A stretch of DNA of 64,000 nt from positions 1,054,001 through 1,118,000 of the forward strand of contig CAWBVI010000004.1 in assembly GCA_963792205.1 (NCBI GenBank), given 5' to 3'. How positions within the stretch are numbered: position 1 is the stretch's first letter; every line of letters starts with the position of its first letter. This DNA comes from DATDAH01 sp963792205. GTDB taxonomy: Bacteria; Actinomycetota; Acidimicrobiia; Acidimicrobiales; DATDAH01. Made by a program: the position numbers and the translations under genes. Positions 1 through 8,759 of the stretch are shown piece by piece. The notes beneath the pieces are model-generated. The model was not told the origin of the DNA and did not search any database. It saw only the letters and a list, made by a program, of their open reading frames with translations.

Positions 1-1
1 C

Positions 2-1450
2 CGCTCGGAGAGCATGACCGGCTTCACGCACGGACGGGCCCAGACCCAGCAGGTGAAGATCGGCGGGAGCCGGGACGGGACGATCACGGCCTACTCGCTC
101 TCGGTCATCCAGGACGCCGGGGCCTACCCGATGCTCGGTGCCGTGCTCCCGTTCATGACCCGGATGATGGTCACCGGGGTCTACGGCGTCACCAACGCCG
201 GCTTCGACTCGGTCTCGGTGGTCACCAACACGACGCCGGTCCGGCCGTTCCGGGGAGCGGGGCGGCCCGAGGCCGCCGCCGCCATCGAGCGGGCCGTCGA
301 CCTCTTCGCCGCCGAGATCGGGATGGACCCGGCCGAGGTCCGCCGGAAGAACGTCCTGGCCGACGACGTCTACCCGTACACCACGCCCGGCGGGGCGGTC
401 TACGACATCGGGGCCTACGGCACCGCGCTCGACACCGTGCTCGCGGCCGCCGGCTACGAGGACCTGCGGGCGGAGCAGCGACGCCGCCGCGACGCCGGCG
501 AGGTGCGCCAACTGGGCATCGGCCTGAGCGTCTACGTGGAGATCACCGCGCTGGGCGGGGGTGGCGAGTTCGGCTCGGTCACCGCCCTGCCCGACGGCAC
601 CGTCGAGGTCCGCACCGGCGCCACCCCCTTCGGCCAGGGCCACGAGACGACCTGGGCGATGCTGGCCTCCGATCGCCTGGGCGTGCCGATGGACGCCGTC
701 CGGGTCATCCACGGCGACACCGACGACGTGGCGGAGGGCAGCGTCACCGGCGGCTCTCGGTCGGTCCAGATCGCGGGTTCGGCGATCCTGTCGGCCGCCG
801 ACCACCTGATCGACCAGGCCCGGGAACGGGCGGCTGAGCAGCTCGAGGCCGCGGTCGACGACGTCGTGCTGGACACGGTCACGGGTCGGTTCCACGTCGC
901 CGGGGTCCCGGCGGTCGGCGTGGGCTGGGGTGACGTGGCGACGCGGTCCGAGCAACCGCTGCTCGGCATCTCGGACTTCGCGGCCGAAGGGCCGACCTTC
1001 CCGTTCGGGGCGCACCTGGCAGTCGTCGAGGTGGACATCGAGACCGGCGCGGTCGCGCTCACCCGCATGGTCGCCGTGGACGACGCCGGCACGCTCATCA
1101 ACCCGCTCATCGCCGACGGGCAGATCCACGGCGGGCTGGCTCAGGGAGCGGCGCAGGCCCTCTTCGAGGAGATCCGCTACGACGAGGACGGCAACCCGCA
1201 GACCGCCAACCTCGCCGACTACTCGGTGCCGGCGGCCAGCGAGGTCCCCAGCTTCGAGCGCATCGAGATGGTCACCCCCACCCCCCTGAACGAGCTCGGG
1301 GCGAAGGGCATCGGCGAGTCAGGCAGCATCGGCTCCACCCCGGCGGTCCAGAACGCGGTGGTGGACGCGGTGAGCCACCTCGGCATCCGCCACATCGACA
1401 TGCCGTGCACCCCGCAGCGCGTGTGGGACGCCATCCGGTCGGCGGGCTAG
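2..1450 (+). CDS. Xanthine dehydrogenase/CO dehydrogenase-type molybdopterin-binding large subunit (5' partial)
   Basis: C-terminal two-thirds of a xanthine oxidase-family molybdenum hydroxylase large subunit. The frame is open from the window edge, so the ATG at 14 is internal. The segment PFRGAGRPEAAAAIERA resembles the AYRGAGR loop of form-II CoxL-like proteins rather than the AYxCSFR loop of true CO dehydrogenases. GQGHETTWAMLASDRLG is a cofactor-binding stretch, and GAKGIGESG near the C-terminus carries the conserved catalytic Glu. The family hydroxylates aldehydes, purines or N-heterocycles using Mo-cofactor, with FAD and Fe-S subunits; those partners would lie upstream, outside the window. 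The substrate cannot be told from sequence. Its TAG stop overlaps the stop of the convergent rlmB gene in the tetranucleotide CTAG. Confidence 0.92.
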   Translation, partial: RSESMTGFTHGRAQTQQVKIGGSRDGTITAYSLSVIQDAGAYPMLGAVLPFMTRMMVTGVYGVTNAGFDSVSVVTNTTPVRPFRGAGRPEAAAAIERAVDLFAAEIGMDPAEVRRKNVLADDVYPYTTPGGAVYDIGAYGTALDTVLAAAGYEDLRAEQRRRRDAGEVRQLGIGLSVYVEITALGGGGEFGSVTALPDGTVEVRTGATPFGQGHETTWAMLASDRLGVPMDAVRVIHGDTDDVAEGSVTGGSRSVQIAGSAILSAADHLIDQARERAAEQLEAAVDDVVLDTVTGRFHVAGVPAVGVGWGDVATRSEQPLLGISDFAAEGPTFPFGAHLAVVEVDIETGAVALTRMVAVDDAGTLINPLIADGQIHGGLAQGAAQALFEEIRYDEDGNPQTANLADYSVPAASEVPSFERIEMVTPTPLNELGAKGIGESGSIGSTPAVQNAVVDAVSHLGIRHIDMPCTPQRVWDAIRSAG

Positions 1451-2280
1451 CGGCGGAGGCGGGCGATCTCGTAGCAGGCGACCGCAGCCGCGGCGCTGAC
1501 GTTCAGCGAGCCGAGGCGGCCGGCCAGGGGGAGCGCGGCGACGACGTCACAACGCTCCCGGCTGAGGCGGGAGAGGCCCGAGCCTTCGCTGCCGAGGACG
1601 AGGGCGAGGGGGTCGGCGGCGACCTTCAGGTCCCAGAAGGTCTCGTCCGCGTCCTGGTCGAGGCCCACGACCCAGACGCCGGCCGCCTTCAGATCGGACA
1701 ACGCGGCGGGGATGCCCGCCACCACGGCCATCGGCAACCACTCGACGGCGCCGGCCGCGGTCTTCGTCACCGCCGCCGTGACCCGGACCGTCCGGTGCCG
1801 GGGCAGGACCACGCCGGTCACCCCCGCCGCCTCGGCCGTGCGCAGGATCGCCCCGAGGTTCTGGGGATCGAGGATCCCGTCGAGGACGACCAGGAACGGT
1901 CGCTCGACGGCGGCCAGGGCCTCGAGCGGCGTGGGCTGCAGGGGGGCGACCGTGGCCAGGACCCCCTGTGGCGCGTCCGAACGGGCCTGCGCCTCGAGGG
2001 TGCTGCGCCGGACCTCCCGCAGGGCCACGCGCTGCTCACCGGCCAGGTCCCGGATGTCGTCGAGGATGGGTGCCGGATCGAGGTCGACGGCGAGCAGGAT
2101 CTCCCGCACCGAGCGGGGACCCAGCAGCGCCTCCCGGACGGCCTGGCGGCCCTCGACCTGGTCACCGCCGAGGCCGCCTCCGCCGCTGCTCCCGGTGCGC
2201 TTCGGCGCGGCCCGATCGGGCGGCCGCCGGTGCGGCGGCCGGCGACCGCCGCGTCCCTTCGGACGCCGTTGCGCCGGCAT
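1447..2280 (-). CDS. rlmB: 23S rRNA 2'-O-methyltransferase, TrmH/RlmB family
   Basis: SPOUT-class methyltransferase of about 277 aa. It has an Arg/Pro-rich N-terminal tail (about 35 residues), a substrate-binding domain (EGRQAVREALL onward) and a trefoil-knot catalytic domain. The three SpoU motifs are visible: LDGILDPQNLGAILRTAE, LVLGSEGSGLS and LNVSAAAAVACYEIAR. RlmB/TrmH-type enzymes methylate the ribose of a guanosine in 23S rRNA or tRNA using SAM. The ATG at 2280 is chosen because it overlaps the ispF stop as TGATG, implying translational coupling. ispD-ispF-rlmB order is conserved in actinobacteria. Whether the target is rRNA or tRNA is not decidable here. Confidence 0.9.
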   Translation of the reverse strand: MPAQRRPKGRGGRRPPHRRPPDRAAPKRTGSSGGGGLGGDQVEGRQAVREALLGPRSVREILLAVDLDPAPILDDIRDLAGEQRVALREVRRSTLEAQARSDAPQGVLATVAPLQPTPLEALAAVERPFLVVLDGILDPQNLGAILRTAEAAGVTGVVLPRHRTVRVTAAVTKTAAGAVEWLPMAVVAGIPAALSDLKAAGVWVVGLDQDADETFWDLKVAADPLALVLGSEGSGLSRLSRERCDVVAALPLAGRLGSLNVSAAAAVACYEIARLRR

Positions 2281-2756
2281 CAGGCCGACTCGACGAGGGC
2301 GACGGCCAGCACCGCGATGCCCTCGCCTCGACCGAGCGCGCCCAGACCCTCGGAGGTCGTCGCCTTGACCGACACCGGCGCGCCGACCACCTCCGACAGC
2401 CGGTCGGCCATCGCCGTCCGCCGGTTCCCGAGCTTCGGCCGTTCGGCGACGACCGTGGCGTCGAGGTTGACGACCTGCCATCCGGCGGCCACCGCCAGCC
2501 GGACCACCTCGGCCAGGAGCGTCAGGCTGTCGGCGCCGGCCCATTGCGGGTCGGTGTCCGGGAAGTGGTCGCCGAGGTCGCCCAGCCCGGCGGCGCCGAG
2601 CACGGCGTCGGCGCAGGCGTGGGCGAGCGCATCGGCATCGCTGTGGCCGGCCAGGCCGGGCCCGTCCTCCACCGGAATGCCGCCGAGCACGAGCCGGCGC
2701 TGCGGGTCGTCGCTGAAGGGGTGGACGTCGAACCCCTGCCCGATGCGGAAGCTCAC
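2280..2756 (-). CDS. ispF: 2-C-methyl-D-erythritol 2,4-cyclodiphosphate synthase
   Basis: Fifth enzyme of the MEP isoprenoid pathway, cyclising CDP-ME-2-phosphate to MEcPP with release of CMP. The metal-binding DxH motif is in GQGFDVHPF at the N-terminus. AGHSDADALAHACADA and LGDHFPDTDPQWAGADS follow, with the C-terminal ATTSEGLGALGRGEGIAV; length 158 aa is normal. The start is GTG at 2756, preceded by an AGGAG ribosome-binding site. A longer upstream reading would add a low-complexity Arg/Ser stretch that does not belong to the family. Downstream of ispD in the same orientation (52-nt gap) and coupled to rlmB. Confidence 0.95.
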   Translation of the reverse strand: MSFRIGQGFDVHPFSDDPQRRLVLGGIPVEDGPGLAGHSDADALAHACADAVLGAAGLGDLGDHFPDTDPQWAGADSLTLLAEVVRLAVAAGWQVVNLDATVVAERPKLGNRRTAMADRLSEVVGAPVSVKATTSEGLGALGRGEGIAVLAVALVESA

Positions 2757-2808
2757 GCTTCCCGCTCCTGACGGCTTCGCCGTCGGGCCGCTCGGGCCCA
2801 CGCTCCGC

Positions 2809-3429
2809 TCACGGAGTCGTCCTGAGGAGCGCCGCCGCCGCGACCAGGTCGTCGGGGGAGGTGATCTTCCGGTTGCGAGGCTCACCCGCGACGACGACGA
2901 CCGTCCCGCCGGAAGCATCGACGAGCGAGGCGTCGTCGGTGGCCTCGGGGGCGGCGGCGTGCACCGCCCGGAGCCGGTCGGCCGCGAAGCCCTGCGGGGT
3001 CTGGACCGCGACCAGGTCGTCCCGGTCGACGGTGGCGCCGTCGGTGCGGCGGATGGTGTCGGTCACCGGCACCCCGGGAATGGCGGCGTCGGCGCCCGCC
3101 TCCACGGCGGCCACGACCGCGGCGAACAGCTCCGTCGACGCCAACGGACGGGCGGCGTCGTGGACCACGATCACCGTGGCCGCCGCCGGCACGGCCGCGA
3201 GGCCGGCCCGCACCGAGCCCGAGCGGGTCGCGGCCCCGGGCACGGTGACGTCGGCCCCGGCTTCGGCGGGTGCGCCGTCGGGGACCACGACGACCACGCC
3301 GTCGACCACGCCCCGGGCCGCCTCGAGCGACCAGTCCAGGACCCGGCGGTCACCGAGGCGCTCGTACTGCTTGGCCCCGCCGTAGCGCTGGCCCGTCCCC
3401 GCGGCGACGACGATGGCCCAGCAACTCAC
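2809..3429 (-). CDS. ispD: 2-C-methyl-D-erythritol 4-phosphate cytidylyltransferase
   Basis: Third step of the MEP pathway: transfers CMP from CTP to MEP. The nucleotide-binding N-terminus reads VVAAGTGQRYGGAKQYERL; the family usually has PKQ, here AKQ. VHDAARPLAS holds the metal/CTP site, followed by VPVTDTIRR and QTPQGF. Length 206 aa is slightly short for the family. GTG at 3429 is the start because the family N-terminus begins immediately after it. Its start lies 43 bp from the divergent crp start, and a CRP-type operator sits between them. Confidence 0.94.
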   Translation of the reverse strand: MSCWAIVVAAGTGQRYGGAKQYERLGDRRVLDWSLEAARGVVDGVVVVVPDGAPAEAGADVTVPGAATRSGSVRAGLAAVPAAATVIVVHDAARPLASTELFAAVVAAVEAGADAAIPGVPVTDTIRRTDGATVDRDDLVAVQTPQGFAADRLRAVHAAAPEATDDASLVDASGGTVVVVAGEPRNRKITSPDDLVAAAALLRTTP

Positions 3430-3445
3430 GGTCTGGACGGTACCC

Positions 3446-3459
3446 GTGACCTCCGTCAC
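3446..3459. promoter_or_regulatory. CRP/GlxR-type operator between ispD and crp
   Basis: The intergenic space between the two divergent start codons is only 43 bp and contains GTGA-N6-TCAC as a perfect inverted repeat (GTGACCTCCGTCAC). That is the core of the CRP/GlxR consensus TGTGAN6TCACA. The adjacent plus-strand gene encodes a CRP-family regulator with an intact nucleotide-binding pocket, so autoregulation and control of ispD are likely. The site is seen in sequence; binding is inference. Confidence 0.7.
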
Positions 3460-3472
3460 TAGCCTGACCGCC

Positions 3473-4132
3473 ATGGTCCCCGCCGACGTCCTGGCCGACG
3501 TCCAGCTCTTCGCCGCCTTCCCGCCCGAGCGCCTCGCGGCGGTCGCGGCCGCGGCCCGGACCCGCGCCCTCGAGCGCAACGACGTGCTCTTCGAGGAGCA
3601 GGGCGAGGCCAACGAGCTGTTCGTGGTCACGAGCGGGCGGATCGCCATCGCCAACGTGGCCATCGACGGACGCGAGTCCGTGGTCGCCCTGATGGAGGCG
3701 GGCGACCTCTTCGGCGAGATGCCGCTGTTCGACGGCCATGGCCGATCGGCCGCGGCGCGCGCCCTCGAGCCGTCCGAGGTCGTGGTCGTGCCGTACGCCG
3801 CCGTGCGCGACGTCTTCGAGGCCGACCCCGGGCTGCTGTGGCCGGTCGTCGCCCTGCTCGTCGGTCGCATCCGGGCCACCGACGAGGCCCTGGCCGACGC
3901 CATGTTCCTCGACGTGACCGGGCGGACGGCCAAGCGCCTGCTCGACCTGGCCGGAGAGGACGAGGAGTTCGAGCTCCCCGTCACCCAGGAGGAGCTGGCC
4001 GGGATGGTCGGCGCTTCACGCGAGCGGGTCAACAAGGCGATCTCGTCGTTCCTCCGCCTCGGCTGGCTCGAGCAGGAGGACGGCCGCTACCGCATCACCA
4101 ACCGTCAGCAGATGGAGATCCGGTCGTCCTGA
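3473..4132 (+). CDS. crp: CRP/FNR-family transcriptional regulator
   Basis: 219-aa regulator with an N-terminal cyclic-nucleotide-binding beta-roll and a C-terminal winged helix. The phosphate-binding cassette reads GDLFGEMPLFDGHGRSAAA, with the GE and RSA residues typical of cAMP-binding CRPs. The recognition helix region is VTQEELAGMVGASRERVNKAI. ATG 3473 is preferred over an upstream ATG at 3413, which would overlap ispD and the operator. Transcribed divergently from ispD across a GTGA-N6-TCAC palindrome. cAMP as ligand is inferred from residues only. Confidence 0.9.
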   Translation: MVPADVLADVQLFAAFPPERLAAVAAAARTRALERNDVLFEEQGEANELFVVTSGRIAIANVAIDGRESVVALMEAGDLFGEMPLFDGHGRSAAARALEPSEVVVVPYAAVRDVFEADPGLLWPVVALLVGRIRATDEALADAMFLDVTGRTAKRLLDLAGEDEEFELPVTQEELAGMVGASRERVNKAISSFLRLGWLEQEDGRYRITNRQQMEIRSS

Positions 4133-4135
4133 CGC

Positions 4136-5206
4136 TCAGCCGTACCGGTCGAGGATGCTCGACTCGGCGAGCCGGGCCAGGCCTTCCTTGATGGCCCGGG
4201 CGCGGGTCTCGCCGACGCCCTCCACGTTGACCAGGTCGGGGATGGTGGCCCGCATGATCTTCTGCAGGCTCCCGAGGTGCTCGACGATGGCGTCGATGAC
4301 CGACTCGGGCAGCCGGGGCACCTTGGAGAGGAGGCGGTGGCCCCGGGGCTCGACGCTGGCGTCCAGGTCGTCGGCGTCCACGGGCAGGTGGAGCACGGCG
4401 GCCACGCTCTTGAAGTCGAGCAGGTGATCGGTGTCCAGTGAGGCCAGGCCGCCCATGGCCTCAGCGAGGTGCCAGCCGGCGTCCTCGTGGAAGTAGTCGC
4501 GCAGGACGAGGCGGCGGTCGCCCTCCACCCCGGCGAACAGCTCCTCCAGGTGCAGGCGCACCAGACGTCCTTCGACCCCCAGCTCGACGACGTAGCCCTC
4601 CACCTCGGCGGCGATGCGCCGCACCATCTCGGTGCGCTGCAGCACCTGGACCACGTCACGGACGGTGACCAGGTCCTCGATCTCGAGGGCGGACAGGTTG
4701 CTCGAGACCTCGTCCAACCGGCTGCGGTAGCGCTCGAGGGTGCGCAGGGCCTGGTTGGCACCGTCCAGCAGGCGGGGGATGGGGTCGAGGCGGTGCTTCA
4801 GCTCCCCGACGTAGACGGCGATGGCGGCCATCCGCTCCGAGACCGAGATCACGGGGACGTCGATCGAGCGGGCGACCCGCTCGGCGGTGCGGTGCCGGGT
4901 GCCGGTCTCCGAGGTCGGGGTGTTGGGGTTGGGCACGAGGTGCACGTTCGCCCGGGCGATGCGGCTGGCGTCGGGCGAGAGGATGATGGCGCCGTCCATC
5001 TTGGCCAGCTCGGAGAGGCGCTGGGGGCTGAAGGCACCGTCCAGCAGGAAGCCGCCGGAGCAGATGTTGAGCACCTGCGGCCCGTCACCGATGACGATGA
5101 GCGCGCCCATGCCGCTGGACAGGATCCGGTCGAGCCCCTCCCGGAGCGCCGATCCCGGCGCTGTGGCCGCGAGGGCGCCGCGCATGGCGTCACTGGCCGG
5201 TTCCAC
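4136..5206 (-). CDS. disA: DNA integrity scanning protein, diadenylate cyclase
   Basis: Synthesises c-di-AMP from two ATP and scans DNA for branched structures. The DAC domain (about residues 15-150) carries both signature motifs: DGA in KMDGAIILSPD and RHRTA in GTRHRTAERVARS. A helical linker and a C-terminal helix-hairpin-helix DNA-binding domain (LVNVEGVGETRARAIKEGLA) follow. Length 356 aa is full size. It lies directly downstream of radA on the same strand (57-nt gap). radA-disA pairing is conserved in actinobacteria, and RadA is known in mycobacteria to restrain DisA activity. Confidence 0.97.
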   Translation of the reverse strand: MEPASDAMRGALAATAPGSALREGLDRILSSGMGALIVIGDGPQVLNICSGGFLLDGAFSPQRLSELAKMDGAIILSPDASRIARANVHLVPNPNTPTSETGTRHRTAERVARSIDVPVISVSERMAAIAVYVGELKHRLDPIPRLLDGANQALRTLERYRSRLDEVSSNLSALEIEDLVTVRDVVQVLQRTEMVRRIAAEVEGYVVELGVEGRLVRLHLEELFAGVEGDRRLVLRDYFHEDAGWHLAEAMGGLASLDTDHLLDFKSVAAVLHLPVDADDLDASVEPRGHRLLSKVPRLPESVIDAIVEHLGSLQKIMRATIPDLVNVEGVGETRARAIKEGLARLAESSILDRYG

Positions 5207-5263
5207 GGCCAGGAGCCTACCCCTGGCCCGATAGCGCCATTCCGGACCGGTGGGCGGAGGCGG

Positions 5264-6629
5264 CTACGCGGCGGCCAGCGCCCGGTCGAGCAGGCGGAGG
5301 GCGGCGATGGCCTCCAGGACCGTGCCCACCTCCACCAGGCGGAGACCGGCCACCGCCGGGGTGCCCTGCGGCACCACGGCCTGGCGGAAGCCGAGGCGGG
5401 CCGCTTCAGCCAGCCGGTGCTCGATGCGACCCACGGGTCGGACCTCGCCGCCGAGGCCCACCTCGCCGACGGCGACCACGTCCTCGGGCAGCGCGACGTC
5501 GTGGGCCGCCGACACCACCGCCAGCGCCAGGCCGAGGTCACCGGCCGGCTCGGTCAGCCGCATGCCCCCGGCGGTGAGGGCGTACACCTCGCGTTTGGCG
5601 GTGATCGTCGTGACCCGGGCCTCGAGGACGGCCAGGAGCAGGGCCAGGCGGCCGCTGTCGATGCCCTGGGCCGAGCGCCGCGGCGGGACGTAGGACACCT
5701 CGGCCGTGAGCGCCTGCACCTCGACCAGGATCGGGCGGTGCCCGTCGAGCGTCGGCACGACGACCGAGCCGGGGACCCCCGGGCGCCGACCGGCGAGGAA
5801 CAGCCCGCTCGGATCGGGGACGCCGACGAGACCCGACTCGGTCATCTCGAGCACGCCGAGGTCGTCGGTGGACCCGTAGCGGTGCTTGACCGCGCGGAGG
5901 AGCCGCAGCGCGTGGTGGCGGTCACCCTCGAAGGCCAGGACGGTGTCGACCACGTGCTCGAGGGCCTTGGGGCCGGCCAGACCGCCCTCCTTGGTCACCT
6001 GGCCGACGAGCACCACAGCCGCGCCGCGGGCCCGGGCCTCGGTCACGAGGCGCTGGGCCACGGCCCGGACCTGGATGAGGGACCCGGGCGCGGAGGGCAC
6101 CTGCGGATCGAACGCGGTCTGGACGGAGTCCACCACCACCAGGTCGGGCCGGATCTCGTCGGCGGCGACCAGGAGGTGCTCGATCGACGCCTCGCCGTGG
6201 AGCCAGAGGCGGTCGCCGGCCAGACCGAGGCGCTCGGCCCGGCCCCGCACCTGCACCCGGGACTCCTCGGACGAGGCGTAGAGCGCCGTCCGTCCGGACG
6301 CGGCGACCGCCGCCGCGACCTGGAGCAGCAGGGTGGACTTGCCCATGCCCGGCGCCCCACCGAGGACGGTGACCGAACCCGGGACGAGACCGCCGCCCAG
6401 GACCCGGTCGGCCTCGTCGACGCCCGTGGGGGCCGGGCGGCGCTCGTCGGTGGGCACGTCGGACAGGAGCAGGGCGGGCTCGCCGCCCGGGCCGACCGGA
6501 GGGCGGCCAGGCGGCGCCGATTCCTCTGACGAGCGTGTTCCACGCCCCACAGGACGGGCACTGCCCCGACCACTGCGGCGCCGGAGCGGCGCAGGTGGAG
6601 CAGCGGTGCACGGTGCGGGGTCGGCCCAT
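5264..6629 (-). CDS. radA: DNA repair protein RadA/Sms (frameshifted as given)
   Basis: RecA-like ATPase for branch migration in recombinational repair. The N-terminal zinc finger (CSTC...CPSCGAWNTLV) starts at ATG 6629. The ATPase core with Walker A GGAPGMGKST, a RadA-specific motif in variant form (KHRYG for KNRFG) and the C-terminal Lon-protease-like domain are in a frame shifted by one base. Removing one A near 6527 turns NTLVR into the family-typical NTLVEESA and restores one reading frame of about 455 residues. Either a sequencing insertion or a real disabling mutation; the former is likelier because both flanks are well conserved. Confidence 0.88.
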
Positions 6630-6678
6630 GGGCCGACCCTACGGAGGGGGTGGGACAGCCACCCGGGCCCGTGGCTCC

Positions 6679-8385
6679 CTAGGCGTCCACCCAGACCTGG
6701 GTCAGGCTGACGGCGCCGTTCGCCCCGACACCCTGGACGATGCCCTCGCTGTCGTCGGGCAGGACGAGCGGCGTCTGCACCCCGTGGACGTCGTTCTGGT
6801 AGGCCATGAGCCAGAACGTCCAGTCGGCCCACACGTTGTAGACCTGCTCGCCGAACCGGCGATTGATGGCCTCCGCTGCCGCGGTGCGCTCGGCTTCGTC
6901 GGTGGACTCCCGCAGGACCTGCAGGTTCTCGTCGATCACGTCGTCCTGGAACCGCCCGAAGTTCAGGGCGATGTCCCCGAGGGGATCGGCGTTCTCGCTG
7001 TGCCACCACACCCGCTCGGTCTCGGGGTCGACGCCGCCGTGGCCGCGCCAGGTGAAGACCTCGAAGTTGCCCAGCACCGCCTGCTGGATGAACTCGCCCT
7101 GCTCCGTCTGGTCGATCTCGATCTCGATGCCCACGTCGGCCAGGTTCTGGGCGATGAGCTCGACGGTCAGCCGGTTGTCGGGATCGGCGGTGGTCCGGTA
7201 GCTGATGACGATCGGCCCGTTCTCCGCCTCGTACTCCTCGACGATGGCGGCGGCCGCCTCCGGGTCGTAGGCGGGATAGCCGGAGTCCTCCAGATACCCC
7301 TCGGTCCCCGGTGAGAAGGGCCCGTTGGCGATCTCGAACACGCCGGCGGAGCGCGACTGGTTCCGGAACTCCTGGTCGACCGCCATGGCGAAGGCCCGGC
7401 GCACCTCGACGTCCTGGATCGGCGAGTCGGCGGCGACGTTCATCAGGGCGTAGCTGGTGCCGGAGCGTTCGGTCATCTCGAAGACCTGGAGGGTCCCGTC
7501 GTCGGCCAGCTCGCGCAGGTCCTCGATGTCGGGGCCGCGGTCGGTGTGGGTGATGTCGACCTCACCGGACTGCAGGGCCCGCGCCCGGGTGGCGTCCTCC
7601 TCCTGCACCAGGAACTCGATCTCGTTCAGGTACGGGTAGGGCTGGCCGTCGGGGGCCGTCAGCCAGTAGTCCTCGTTGGCCGTCATGCGGAAGTTGTTGC
7701 CCGGGTTGTACTCGGCGAACACGAACGGGCCGGTGCCCACGGGTTCGGTCTCGGAGGCGCGACCGGCCTCGACGTCGGCCAGCCAGGTCGGCGAGGCGAC
7801 GTAGCCTGGTTGGGCGGCGAAGTAGAGGGGGAAGTCGACCCAGGGCGTCTCGGTGGAGATCACGACCGACATCTCGTCGACCTTCTCCACGTTGGTGATG
7901 GCCTGCAGGGCGTTGCCCACGAGCGTGCTGTTCGCCATGCGGTCGAAGTGGTCGAGCAGGGCGTCGGCGTCGAACGGCGTGCCGTCGTGGAAGGTGACCC
8001 CCTCCCGAGCCGTGAACGTCCACTCGTCGTAGGTGGCGTTGGACTCGAACGATTCCAGGAGGAAGGGGTGCGGCTCGAGGTCGGCACCGACGAAGGTCAG
8101 GGTGTCGTAGATGCCGCGGATGGCCTGGTGGCAGGAGGTGTCACAGATCATCTGCGCCGGCGTCCACGGGCTCGAGGTCTCCGCCTCGCGGGCGTACACC
8201 AGCCGGCCGCCCCGGACCGGCTCCGCCGTCGCATCGGGGTCGCCCTCCGACTCCTCGCCCCCCGACTCCTCGCCGCCGCCTCCCCCGCCCGTGTCGTCGG
8301 ACCCGCCACAGGCGGCCGCGACCAGGCCCAGCGCGAGCAGCGCGGCCGCGAGCCGCCACCAGAGACGTCGAGTGCGCACGGTCAT
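6679..8385 (-). CDS. ABC transporter substrate-binding lipoprotein, family 5 (DppA/OppA type)
   Basis: 568-aa lipoprotein with a signal peptide ending in LVAAACGG (lipobox Cys about residue 26) and an acidic Gly/Glu-rich linker. The periplasmic-binding fold of family 5 follows: YDTLTFVGADLEPHPFLLES, FTAREGVTFHDGTPFDADA, GTGPFVF and GVDPETERVWWHS. These proteins capture peptides, nickel or other small solutes outside the membrane. No permease or ATPase genes are adjacent, so it is an orphan here and its substrate is unknown. Confidence 0.88.
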   Translation of the reverse strand: MTVRTRRLWWRLAAALLALGLVAAACGGSDDTGGGGGGEESGGEESEGDPDATAEPVRGGRLVYAREAETSSPWTPAQMICDTSCHQAIRGIYDTLTFVGADLEPHPFLLESFESNATYDEWTFTAREGVTFHDGTPFDADALLDHFDRMANSTLVGNALQAITNVEKVDEMSVVISTETPWVDFPLYFAAQPGYVASPTWLADVEAGRASETEPVGTGPFVFAEYNPGNNFRMTANEDYWLTAPDGQPYPYLNEIEFLVQEEDATRARALQSGEVDITHTDRGPDIEDLRELADDGTLQVFEMTERSGTSYALMNVAADSPIQDVEVRRAFAMAVDQEFRNQSRSAGVFEIANGPFSPGTEGYLEDSGYPAYDPEAAAAIVEEYEAENGPIVISYRTTADPDNRLTVELIAQNLADVGIEIEIDQTEQGEFIQQAVLGNFEVFTWRGHGGVDPETERVWWHSENADPLGDIALNFGRFQDDVIDENLQVLRESTDEAERTAAAEAINRRFGEQVYNVWADWTFWLMAYQNDVHGVQTPLVLPDDSEGIVQGVGANGAVSLTQVWVDA

Positions 8386-8456
8386 GATCTCCCCCGGGTG
8401 TCAGGCCGTCGGGCGAGAACGTACCGCGTCGGCCCGGGCGGCCGGCCGCGGGGTGG

Positions 8457-8699
8457 CTACCGCCGGCTGCTCACCGCGCGGTCGATGAGCATCAGGACGA
8501 TCGCCCCGACGATCGAGCCGATGATCCCGCTCGGGCGCAGCGCGAGGCCGTCACCGGCGAGGAGGCTGGCCAGGAGGCCACCCACGAAGGAGCCGAGCAG
8601 GCCGTAGCCGATGCGCTTGCCCCAGGACTCGGTACCGGTGATCCAGCCGGCGATGAAGCCGACGATGATGCCGAAGCCGAGGATGGCGAAGATGAGCAT
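8457..8699 (-). CDS. GlsB/YeaQ/YmgE-family stress-response membrane protein
   Basis: 80-residue protein that is almost entirely membrane-embedded, with three hydrophobic glycine-rich segments (IFAILGFGIIVGFIAGWITG, IGYGLLGSFVGGLLASLL and IIGSIVGAIVLMLI). This is the pattern of the transglycosylase-associated (YeaQ/YmgE) family. Members are induced by stress but have no settled biochemical role. It sits between two lipoprotein genes on the same strand. Confidence 0.85.
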   Translation of the reverse strand: MLIFAILGFGIIVGFIAGWITGTESWGKRIGYGLLGSFVGGLLASLLAGDGLALRPSGIIGSIVGAIVLMLIDRAVSSRR

Positions 8700-8759
8700 C
8701 GGCGGAGTCTGGCACGCCCATCCAGGAGGGGGTGCGAGGTCCGCACCGGGTTTCCCCGA

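Noticed and set aside
1405..3462. Long open frame on the plus strand across rlmB and ispF
   Set aside because: Antisense to conserved genes; its translation is Arg/Gly-rich low-complexity typical of high-GC shadow frames.
4469..6529. Plus-strand open frame opposite disA and radA
   Set aside because: Biased His/Gly/Arg composition, antisense to conserved coding sequence.
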